This document shows positions 27,596-38,300 of a DNA stretch of 64,000 nucleotides, in pieces. Origin of the DNA: Fragilaria crotonensis (lineage: Eukaryota > Bacillariophyta > Fragilariophyceae > Fragilariales > Fragilariaceae); the NCBI GenBank assembly GCA_022925895.1, contig JAKSYS010000002.1, forward strand, positions 310,001-374,000. The letters run 5' to 3'. Both the position numbers and the translations under genes were made by a program. Numbering within the stretch: the first letter of the stretch is position 1; every line of letters starts with the position of its first letter. The notes beneath the pieces were generated by a model, which worked only from the letters and a program-made list of their open reading frames with translations, did not search any database and was not told where the DNA came from.

Positions 27596-29973
27596 GGTGT
27601 TGTACAGAGTGGAAGGGTAGAATAAAGGAAGGAGCAAATTAGGGAACAAGATCGAGGATTGATCCTTTCTAGCGTTTGGCGGAATCCGAAGTCCTGGCGA
27701 TGGAAGAAAAAAAGATTGTTTGGTGTTGCTTCCAACTTCCAACCTTGCTCTTCGCGCAAAGAATGCGAATGCTACGACATATGCCGTACGGGATAGTACG
27801 ATATGCCTCCGTATGTTGTCAGACTTGCACTATTTCGCAGTCGTGACGTAGGCCGACAGGCTACTGTGGTATTGATTCTACAGATCTGATTTCTTCGTAG
27901 CGAATGTACTGCACCTTGGGCAGGACTGGGAACTCGTATCGTGTACCTGGTACTACCGGTCTACCGGTACTGTAGTACCTGGGGTCTGGGGTACAAGTAT
28001 GACGTCGGAGTATGATCGTTTGGAACGTACGTGTACATGTCTAATGTCTATGGACCTTGCCCTATGAACTGTGAACCGTCTTCCGAGATCGGGCACTGCG
28101 GTTTCGATTATGGCTGGATGCATATTTTGGGTACACGAGGTAGCTCTACGTAGGCCTAGTATTAATTTTTTTATTTCCGACGTCAAAAGTATACCAAGGT
28201 TACGGTACAGCTACTGAATTGGTGATTCTAATCGGGTTGTCAGTGCAGCTTTTGTTCATCTAGCCGAAATAGACCCCAACTGTGGCAATGAAGAAGTAGC
28301 TAGTCTAGTCGATGTACAATATAATGTTCGAGAGTTTCAGAACCCGCGACGTGAGCGCCAGCGTGACGAGATCTGCACCAACAAAGCAAGGTAATGGCAA
28401 CAAGATGGTGAGCAGTCATGAGTCATGACCAGGAGGAATGAGCCCACAGTCGAACACCAAGAAAGGGTATGCTGAAATCAAAGTGATTCCATCTCATCCG
28501 CCATGCTCTTGATTGCCCGGCTTGTTGGATAAATATAGTGAGGTCTGCTTTAAAGAAAGCAGCATTATGATTGTACGCAACATGATTGCAGGCGACCGCA
28601 CCCAACAAAATACATCCGAGATGTGCCATAGTAGCATATTCATTCAAATTTCTTGGCAGGGTGAGGCAGCCACTCAGAAAGTAGCATTTGATCTTTCAAT
28701 CAACACCAATCAATTTGAAGTTGTTGACAATTAGGTTTGTATTGGGCAGCAGGATTGTGTAGTTCATGCCAATCTTGTATGAGATATCTTGGCTGGTCAT
28801 TGACATATCCTGACAAATCGAATACTGGCCAAGAAGTCCGGTTATTCAAATTGATATTGACATATATCAGCCAATTCTGTCTCTCCCGATTCATGAACTT
28901 GAATGGGCAGAGAATTGGCAACTTCTGGATAGGTTTTACAGCAAAATCTCGAAACTTGCGCACCACCGCCGTGTCGGGTGACAAATGCAAGTGAAGGGCT
29001 CCCAGCGTCAAGAAGTTCCTCACACGTGCGGTGTCCATGACTCGAGTCCTGCAGGATGATGATGGGTGATTCCTTATCTCTTAGCAGTGACAACAGATCA
29101 CGAGATGCCGTGATGCATTGATCCAGCGATGGAACCAGGATTGGGCTCTAGTAGCCAAAACGTTTGGAGCTGCTTGCTAGCACCATCAAGGAGCACACCA
29201 ACAACAGAGGCTTCATCGGTGACAGTATCAAATTCATCTTCCCTGTTAGTCTGCTATGACCTTCATCTGTATCCAGGCAATGCATGCCCAACTCATGGCA
29301 CTTCACATGTCACGTCGTGAGAGCAAGCCATCGGTCGACACATCGACAGCCAACAAATTGATCCAACGTCTGGGGAGCAAAAGTTCCGAGGAGTGACATT
29401 CTGTGAGCCTCTTCCGTCCTTATTTTGAAAGGAAAAAGTAGGAATGGTGAAAATGCTTCCAAGAATGTTCCAAACGGAGTTCACCACGTGTTCGCCTCGG
29501 GTGGGGATGCTCTAAGGGTTCGAATCTGGATCCATCCCAAGATCCACTGTCATCGTCATCATGGTTCGTGACATTTGGTATGACTGACACCAACACTCAA
29601 TTGGGCAACATGCTGGTAACTGTTCTCTTCATCAGACAACGTTTCTGGAATCACAAGAGAAGAAGGTGCTCCCCCTTTACTGCCATCTCCTGGCGCGTGA
29701 TCAGTAGAAATTGGAATGGTCGTGAATTTATCAAAACTGCGTTTTCTGTGGAGCTTCAATGTGCTTTCACTCATGAAGAGCAAGGAGATGATGTAGCTTC
29801 AAGAAGCTCCACGGAATATCAAGAATTGGTTGAGATATTCACTGCCATGGTCAATGGAATGAAAAGCAAGTGATTTGGCGTGTAAATCAATTTTCAATAT
29901 GCGAGCGCTAAAAAAATAGTGGTACTAGTACGTAGAGCTCTACCTCGCGAATCCTCTTCGTGAATCCAGCCAT
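27596..29973. other. Gene-free region with decayed ORF fragments
   Basis: GTAC-rich at 27,930-28,030, where TACCGGTCTACCGGTACTG lies. On the minus strand 28,700-29,330 carries broken ORFs (SLLRDKESPIIILQDSSHGH, KFMNRERQNWLIYVNINLNN) that look like one old protein, perhaps a transposase, not recognised. A 17-bp string CACTGCGGTTTCGATTA at 28094-28110 recurs at 30014-30030. Confidence 0.4.
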
Positions 29974-30174
29974 AGAATGCAAGGAAATGACGTCAAGCAT
30001 GACGAATCGGATCCACTGCGGTTTCGATTAGAATGCAAGTACTGTGACGTCAAGTATGACGTCACAGTACTGACCCTTTCACGTGCTACCTACGGTGAAA
30101 CAGTACTCCAGTAAGGCAGTAACATATGGAGAGCATGCTGATTGGTACGGCTTGACGTCATTTCCTTGCATTCT
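29974..30174. mobile_element. Small inverted-repeat element (201 bp) carrying TGACGTCA boxes
   Basis: The 25 bases at 29974-29998 (AGAATGCAAGGAAATGACGT plus CAAGC) are repeated exactly inverted at 30150-30174. A second partial copy of the end (AGAATGCAAG) lies inside at 30030. The interior holds a 32-bp hairpin. It resembles a mini-MITE or foldback element. No target duplication could be recognised. Confidence 0.75.
29988..30160. promoter_or_regulatory. Cluster of four perfect TGACGTCA (CRE/bZIP) sites
   Basis: Exact TGACGTCA palindromes lie at 29988-29995, 30045-30052, 30057-30064 and 30153-30160. The middle two form a perfect hairpin: GTACTGTGACGTCA, loop AGTA, TGACGTCACAGTAC (30039-30070). 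TGACGTCA is the CREB/ATF bZIP site, and TGACGT cores act as CO2/cAMP-responsive elements in diatom carbonic anhydrase promoters (known). No intact gene lies adjacent, so a real regulatory role here is unproven. Confidence 0.55.
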
Positions 30175-30189
30175 AATCGGATCGCTTAA

Positions 30190-31590
30190 CCCCAGTATTT
30201 TTTGTCGCATGGCATGCGACAAAAATTATCCCGATTTCTGGGCGACCCCAAAATATTTGTCCTACGAAAAAGCTAGCGAGAAATTTCGTGCGACAAATGT
30301 TTTTCAGTGATTCTTGTCGATTGCAACAACTGAAGGCAACTTGTTGTTGCTTGAAGGTATCCAGAGCCCAGTTGTGCACCCAATCCTCTTACTAGAACTC
30401 AAGCACTGTGTTCTCTGTAGGTTCTACATACGGTGAGAAGTGCTTGTACACCCCCATACAAGCATGGAATTTGAGATCTGTGAAGCGCACAACAACAACA
30501 ACAACATCTTCTGTTGATTGCAACTCCTTTCATGCATCAACGGCAACAACAATATTGACCGTACGACAGGCTGCGGAGAAACAGTGTTTTTCATGTTTGC
30601 TTGTATCTGTGGATTTGGATGAGGATGCCCAAGTGTTGGCCCTTTCCTTCTGCTGTGGGATACGAAAACAACGCTTGCAATCATGCGGCGCATGGGATCC
30701 CATGCCTCTGATGCCTGACCAGCGGAAAGTGAAATACTAGCTTTGAGGATGTGGTGCCTACTGATGAACTTATTGGCTGCTGCTGGGTGTTTCACCCCTA
30801 CCAAGCAAACTACTTCTTGTCATTAGTAGTAATCTACCGCCGACAGCAGGCTCCTTCATGTTGTAAGCACCAGCTTGCACCCACCAAGGCAGGTCGCAAG
30901 ACTGCTTCTGCCACTGGAGGCATAATGAAGCCTAACGAAGACTGTCCTGGAGCCATTGCTCTGCGTGAGATTTGTCATAACCAGCAGAAGACTTCCGAAC
31001 ATTTGATCTGCAAGGTTCCTTTTCGGTGTCGTGCCCGTGGTTGAGATTGCCCCTCAGGATTTCAAGTCTGACGTTCGCTTCCAACAACAATCAGCTCTCC
31101 TTGCCCTGCAGGCTAATTCCTTCTTGAGGAAGAAATAGCATGATGAATGGTTTCAGAGCAATATCAAATATAGTAATGTCTTCTCGCTGCACATCAACAT
31201 TGCTGTTAATGGACGATGCAATGAGCAACATCTTACGGAGTACGAGCTATTTGTATTAGAAAAAACTCATTATGGGCAGTATGTTTGTGTGTTTTGGGCG
31301 ATGTTCATCCTCGTGTAATGACCGCTATTTTTTTAAATCCCCTTTTTTGTCGCATGCTAGCTTTTTTCATGCGACAAACTGGATCAAACTCCGTAAAAAA
31401 ATTGACGGAGTTCGTGATGTCGTAACTTTGTGAACATCATAATTGGGAAGCAATCGTCACAGCTTTAGGTAGTCTGTCAAAAGGACTACAGATCGCACTT
31501 TTCAGAATCAAATGCGAGTCGGTTGCTGTTCTGTTATGGCGTCGTAACTTTTTGTCGTCTTTTTTGTCGCACGTTTTTTTCACACTGGGG
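30190..31590. mobile_element. PiggyBac-like non-autonomous element flanked by TTAA
   Basis: The left end reads TTAA then CCCCAGTATT (TTAA 30186-30189); the right end reads ACACTGGGG then TTAA (31591-31594). A TTAA target duplication with CCC-starting inverted ends is diagnostic of piggyBac. Terminal similarity is short (CCCCAGTRT), but subterminal GCGACAAA boxes, including a TTTTTGTCGCATG/CATGCGACAAAAA palindrome at 30201-30227, recur near the right end (31,346-31,375 and 31,563). No transposase is recognised inside. The 1.4-kb interior includes a histone H3 fossil. Confidence 0.75.
30847..31138 (+). pseudogene. Histone H3 pseudogene fragment
   Basis: Translation gives HQLAPTKAGRKTASATGGIM followed by KPNEDCPGAIALREICHNQQ and KTSEHLICKVPF, which tracks histone H3 [40 protein letters not shown] and TELLIRKLPF. 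After a frameshift near 31,030 it goes on EIAPQDFKSDVRFQQQSALL, matching H3 [20 protein letters not shown], then ends in a TAG. The N-terminal tail before K18 and the C-terminal third are missing or unrecognisable. Many conserved Arg/Lys are replaced, so it is an old relic, not an active variant. It lies wholly inside the TTAA-flanked element, suggesting gene-fragment capture (inference). Confidence 0.88.
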
Positions 31591-31594
31591 TTAA

Positions 31595-32040
31595 TAATAA
31601 CGACTTCACTATTAGCTGTTCCGTTTCGTACAGTACCGGTAAATCATGGTTATCATGTTCTGCAATGACGAATGACGACATCGAAATTGTCCGGACGGAC
31701 ATTCAGGAACTTTCTGCTCCAGTATTCTCAGAGTACTTAGAACCCCATGTTTTGTAGGTTGTCACAATTACCATTTTCGGTCATTGCAGGCTAGACAAAC
31801 GAAACAACCTACATGTGCAAGTAAATGCATACATGGTACCCCTACATGGTACTGGAGTACGACGTACCTGTTACCCTTATGACACAGAGGACAGAGCTCG
31901 GAGGATGCGACTTTGTGATGGGGTCGTCTGTCCTGCTGTCCTACCTTCCACGTCGCCCCGCAAGGGCATAACACGTATGATAGCCTAATCCTTATCCTAG
32001 CCTCAAATCTACTTGTACACGACGATCAACAGTTTTGTTT
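31595..32040. other. Spacer left of the copia fossil
   Basis: No gene. It contains GTAC-rich DNA (31,630-31,870) and a small inverted pair TTGTAGGTTGT / ACAACCTACA at about 31,754-31,812. It could include remains of the left LTR of the neighbouring fossil, but no second LTR copy was recognised to prove it. Confidence 0.4.
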
Positions 32041-35000
32041 GCTTTTGTCTTGTTGTGTTCACCATGTCCGATCCATCCACTCTGTCCCCTGCTACAATGC
32101 ATGCATGCGTCAGCACCCCTGATGACAACTTGGTCAAATCCCCAGTTCGTTTGGCTCGTTTTACGCCTGAACTCTTGATTTGGTGACGGGCATGATGACG
32201 CAGAACCCTCAGTACCGCAATATCATGTAAAAATCTGGCATCGATATCTTGTTTACCGAGCATTGGGAGTTGCACAATTGCTTGGACTGATTTGATGATT
32301 TTCTTGTCTGGGGACATTTCGGCAGCGCTGGTCCCTGAACAAGGATTCCCGCATGACCTTATCGCGCCGGTCATAGTGAAGGAAATTGGGCTATATCGTT
32401 GATTTTGCACAATTCGGAACATTGACACCCATGTCGACGATGAACAACATTGTTTTGCTTGTGACTATGTTTAAACAATGTTGTTGTCTCACTGCTGCAG
32501 CCAGCCCAGTCTCCTGCGTAACGCATGTTGTACCGTCAAGCTCTTTGATGAGAAAGCAGTGGTGTCCACTCTTGACAAGTTTATCGGTCATGATGAGGAC
32601 TTCTTCACGTGGAAGGAAGCTACGGCCGGTCAATGTCCTGCAAAGCCACTGCAGGTTTTGGAGGATAGCTACCTTATGGATCCCCTTACAATATCCGTGA
32701 AGCATCCTGAAGTGGCTGAAAGCAAATTTGCGCTCTTTGCGTAGCCGTTCACAGTGGACAGGCTCCTCAATCCATTGCCCAGGGCATGTAGGATGAGAAG
32801 GACATGGACCCCTCTGTCCTTCTTTGGATAGCCTTGGAATCTGCCTCACTAAAATAGGGCACTGCGCTGTGCTAATGTAGTACTGTTCGACATCTGCCGT
32901 TTGTTGAAAATCCACCTAGACCCGGACAACATCAAAATAGTATATCTCTGACTTTCGGAACAACGCACATTTGTTTTTTTGGATAAACTCAAAGCTAAAC
33001 GGACGACGATTTCGAAATGGTGTTTCGTGACAGCATTTGCCATAAGCCTGCTGACAATAGCATCAACTCAATCCTCACCAAGATCACTTGAGAAAGGGCG
33101 ACTTCTTAGATGATGAAAGACCAGGCCTCCAACATCAACGGCAATGGATTGAGGAGCATTACTCAAGTCATGCCCGTCACATCCCTACGGGGACAAATAA
33201 TGCATACTCTGGCGGTAATATCAACCCATAAGGATCAAGTAAAATCATCATTTGGTAATTCCAAAATTCCTTGCTAGTATGGCATGGAAACATGCGTATG
33301 TTGGATTGCTGTTTAAAATCTTACATGAGTGGTAAATTGATGCCCTCAAAGGTTGGACACAGATCCAACTCAATAAATAACTTTGCGACTATTGTTGAGC
33401 CTCCTGTATGCCCCCCTCCACCTGGAGGGCGGGGGCAAAGTTAAAACCAAGTCTCGTTGTTGAGCTGCAATGAAAGGGTCGTCCACGTTGACCTCTATTG
33501 ATTCATTGTCTACTCCATTGGGTGATAATACCACTGCTCACATTGATGGACAGAGTCGTGATGAACTGCCAAAGAAACCCATTTGCCTCCAGAAGAGCCA
33601 TCGGATCATGGTTACAGAACGCAACGCATGACTTGTTGTAGAGGAACCTGATATGCGTGTACTTTGCCGCATAACTCGACTACATGATTATCTGTTGGAA
33701 GCAGACTCTTCGCAACAAATCCTCGTTTCTGACACTGGAAACAATCACACTCTCCTGACCTCAAGATGGCATGTACAGAAGTGCAGCCATGGACACAAGG
33801 TCATGATGACTGGGGCATTTGCTTGCAGGAATGTTGGTAAAGTCTTTCCGGTCGTTTCGGCCGTGGCAAAAATAGTGTGCAAGGATGGTATCGCCTTTGC
33901 CACGCATGTGCATGAAGCATTACTTGACTCAAATCCGGCAAAGACTGAATCCCCATTATCGTCCCTACACCAGCCTCTATGTAGTACCAAGAATGGGATT
34001 GATGATCATGCTCGACGTGAGCTGGACGTCCATGGTCAACCTGGTATGCCACCAGCACATTTTGGGGATAGCAGAATACTGTTGTTCTTTGACGGCACAT
34101 TATGTTTATAATGTTTATCGATTGCAGAGGAGTCGTGACTGACAAAGGTGGTATTGACCAATGGAGAGGTTCCCTAGTATGAACCTATGGCTTGATTGCA
34201 CTTGCAATGATGCTCTGCTCAGGAGGATCCTAATTTGGATTTATGGAAACGTTGTCTCGATTTCACGCCGGTCGGACCACGTCGTCTCAAAATCGTTCTC
34301 GGCAACATCCTTACTCGTCCCGACGCTTGAGGCGGAAACTTGAGAGACGATGCGTGACCATTCCAAATAACGTTACCGGAATTCAAAGTTTGACGTGTCA
34401 ATGATACTTGTTGTTTTGTCGACACCTTTTTTGTCCGTTGCGTCAGTGCAGGGATTCTTGTGTTTGCTTTAACTTGTATTGTTGCTTTCAATGCATTGGC
34501 CTTGACATTGTTTACCTGAAGTGCCGGGATGGGCTGCACAAGAACCTCCAACACTGCACCCGATGCTTGTGGTTGTTCTCCTGCGATGATTATACTTGAC
34601 TGTGCTCCTGAGTTGAAAGGCAAATATTGGGTTGATTACAGGACGTCAATGTCAATTTGCTTGGAGTTTACGGAAGCCCTTAACAGAAGCAAAATGACAA
34701 GGGGGTGCTTTGAAAGCTGCCATTGTAAACCTGATGAAATTACTGGATGCCCATTGCAATTTTGATGCTTGCCTTCTACAACTGGTCCTACCATACCGTA
34801 GCCTTAATTGGTCTATGCCTCACAAAACAGCACGCTGGCGAGGCAATCCTCCGGACATCAGCCAGTGTGTTCTGGTTCCTGGGACTACTACCTGCCATGC
34901 CAATCATTTCCTCATACAAATATATTGAAGGGGCGATTTTTGGTGTCGCACAAAATATTGGCGATGCTTTTTGTTTCCAAATGTTAACTCAACCTCAAAG

Positions 35001-35347
35001 CGATTAAAAAACGAATGTGTAACCACAGGGTGTAGTAGCACATTCTGTCATTAGAAAATGCTTCCTCTGGGGCAATGAACCGGTGCACGTCAGCACTGAT
35101 CACCACCAAGATTTTGGTATGATTTCTTTCTATTGTTAAGATGGTATCTCACCTCTACATGATCCGAGCCCGCACCATGATGACTCATCTGGAATGACCT
35201 TGGACAATGATGTTGATCTGCCGGAGGATGACTATACCCCAAGCAAATTGGACAGCTTTCAAAACTATCCTGTTGTCGCGACATGTGAAATTGGCACTGA
35301 CCTTGGAACTGGCTGACCTTGATGACGGGGCCATATTCGAAGTAGTA
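32041..35347 (+). mobile_element. Ty1/copia (CoDi-like) LTR retrotransposon fossil, left part
   Basis: An old, heavily broken copy in + orientation. Recognisable parts in order are a Gag-like region (about 32.06-33.4 kb), an aspartic protease region (about 33.65-34.1 kb) and an integrase region (about 34.15-35.3 kb), each similar in layout to diatom copia polyproteins. Many breaks are present and the element cannot be active. It is interrupted on the right by a LINE; the remainder continues at 44,136. Confidence 0.75.
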
Positions 35348-35365
35348 TAATAATAAATGAACTAA

Positions 35366-38300
35366 TTATCGGGTTATCACCACGCGAAAACCTTCCGGGA
35401 TTCGCCGTGTACCCCGCTCCGGCAGAATCGTATCTGCGAGAGCTCTAAACACGTACCGAGCAGGAGCTGTTGTACATTGACACCGCGCCACTGTAGGGTA
35501 ATCATAGTGTCGGTTTCGGTCGAAAAAAATTGTCATGAGTATTTGGGTATTTGGTGCACTCTTCTTTTTAGCAGCAGAACGGACAGCTCTACGGAGCCAC
35601 CTTACTTGAGTCGATTTTGGTGCCCGTCGAATTTGTTCCAGAGTGAAGCGAAACAGATAGTGATCCTCGAAACATACCTCGTCTCGATGAAGGAAAAAAT
35701 GTCTGATCTCTGATTGATGGGAAGACCTGATACGCTCTGCCTCGTTATGCTCTGTGGAGTGGAGCAGTTTATTCCTGTTGATCCAGGCTGAGCGTGTATA
35801 TGCATGGAGTGCCGAAATAGTCCTGAGCATTCGTTGACGTGCGAGACGAGAATCAATTTGTTTGGACGCATCGTCTTTGTCGAGGGATGCAAGATGAGTC
35901 CATGCTTTACTGAGGTATCCCCGAAGAGCATTGTCCCATCCAATTGCCGACTGTTTCTGTAGAACTTGGTGGACGGCCTCCCTCATGTGCTGTGGATACT
36001 GCTACAAGGTTGTGGGATAAAATTCTTGGTTCCCGGTGTGCTGCCAATGTCTGATTCCGTCCATCAGAAGGTGTCTCAGCAGATGGGGCGACTTCTCGTA
36101 AGAGTCTTTCGATATCTGGGATCTTCCTTCGAATAGCTGATCGTTGCTGTGACATCTCAGAAAGTGCTCTGTCGTCTCTTTGTCAGATAAACAGCATGGG
36201 CATGTTTCCAGATGTTGGTCATTTGTCGCAGATTGTTGACGTCGCCTCCATCCCAGAGGTAACTGATCGTGAACTAATTTCATATGCTGGGTGCGTTGTG
36301 AAGGTCGCAAACGGCGGAAGTGGGTACCAAAATGTCAAAATCCACGTCGTCCCATACCTTGTCCGACCATTTTCTCTTGTCCTGGATATACTGACGCAGA
36401 TGGTACCCGTTGATGTGAAAACGGAGACAGTCGTCATATTGGCTTGTGAGCCTGCATCCATGTATCGAGATTGATATTTTTGAGATGGGTCATGATCGAC
36501 ACGTTGTGAGGACTTGAGTTTGCCTCTTAAACGATACCGAGTTGCAAGGAAATCCGCGGAGACGTTTAGACGAACGAGAAAGGAAGAGAATCGTACGAAT
36601 TCAATCGGTCTTGGTGGCCTTTGATCCAAGCATAGACCACCTTACAGCGCAATTCCTGCAGAAGGGATGCGATGATGGAAAGGAGATCTGCTTCGTTTGG
36701 TTGTCTGGTTGCCCTCCATCCGCGGCGTGTTATCAACCGAACTTTTGAAAGCGCTGCCTTGCTATCGGTAATCCACTTGAAACGGCTTCTGTGTTTCAAT
36801 CCCCAATAACGCGCAAGCCCTGTTATAAACAGAAGAGAAGAAGCGAAGCCCGCGAGTTCGCTTCGCGTCGATGAATTGGTATCAAACGGGCCGTCCACCG
36901 GGCCTCCGCATTGAAAGAGAGGAAACTTCCTAGTTGAGATGACCCATCCAAAGGTCCCTTCGTTGCCGGAAAGCCCTCCGTCGGACGCGATATATAAACG
37001 CTCTCTAGATCGAAATGCCCGCCAAACCTGGAGATCCGTTGCCACTTGGGTCACGTCCTCAACAAGTCGTCTTTGTGTTCGGGAAAGTGTTGCGAGGTAA
37101 TCACGTATGGTCGGGAAGGACGTCGGAGCCATCTCGACTTTCTTGGAGGTCGGACGCTCTCCCGTTGGGGTTGATGGAGTAGAAGAAGTAGGCGGTGTCT
37201 TCCAGAACGGGATATAGCGAAGGAAGGACGATGTTATGTATCTCTTCCATAAGCGGCGTTGATGGGCTGACGGAGCTTCCTGCCTGGGCCATATATGATG
37301 AGTTTTCCAATGAGGAGGTCGACGTCCATTAAGAAAATCTGTATGGATTGCCGACAGTCTCCCTGGATCGGTGAGATCTGCAAGTGATGTGACTTGAAGG
37401 TACATCCTAACCAGATTCAAATCTCGTTGATGTGCAGTGGAATATCGGGCGAGATGGGATTGCTGCATGATGAAGGCATCGGAGTCGGTTTTGAGAGACA
37501 GTTGCGGTTGATCGGTGATTGTGATAGTTGCATTGTGTGTCGCCAAAAACTTTCGAAGAGACAGTATCCAACAAGGAGTTAGGTATGGAATCTCATATGA
37601 TGGATTTTCGAGCAATGGTTGTCCGACTCCTGCTTCCAACTGGGAATGGTGCAGATTGATACGAATCATAGTGCCTGTTGCCGAGCCCGAGTAGATCGCG
37701 TTCCGAAGATATTTGATTTGTTCGATGCCTGCTTCCGTACGTACGTCGTATAGTTCCATGCCACCATATTCTATTGGCCCATGTCGGATAGAGGTCGGGA
37801 GTTTGGAGCTAACCTGCAGCTTTTGAAGCATGGATGGGATGATCTTTGTCTGGATTTGATGAAGGCTTTCTTCGCTATCCGCCGCGATGGCTGCAAGACT
37901 GTATCGAAGCATGGGAACATAAATGGACCGGTGGAACGTCATGACGTCTGACGGAGTTATCCGAGGAGAGCGAAGGCGGACAGCGAATGTATCCGCTTTG
38001 CTCTTGAGAAACTTGATGTGGTCCGAAAATGTTCCCAACGGGTTTAGATGCACTCCTAGTATACGTGCCGACTTGTCTAGTGGAACCTGCTTAATGGTAG
38101 TCGTGAGTCCCGATTCTGCCGAGTTGAGTTCTATGGGCGGATCAGTATGCGCGATAGGTCGAAGACGCGGTCTGCCGGAAACCCACTCCCAGTACATAAT
38201 ATACCAGGTACATTTGGAAAGGTTCAGTTTGCCGCCCGACAGATGAAGAAGATGTGACCAGGTCTGAGCGACTTCTTGCAAACGACGGATTAAGTTGTCG

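Noticed and set aside
29505-29545. tRNA-like GGGTTCGAATC
   Set aside because: The flanking bases do not form a T stem or acceptor stem and no D/anticodon arms are visible.
32391-32915. 174-codon minus-strand ORF
   Set aside because: It is a reverse-strand shadow of the Gag-like region of the copia fossil.
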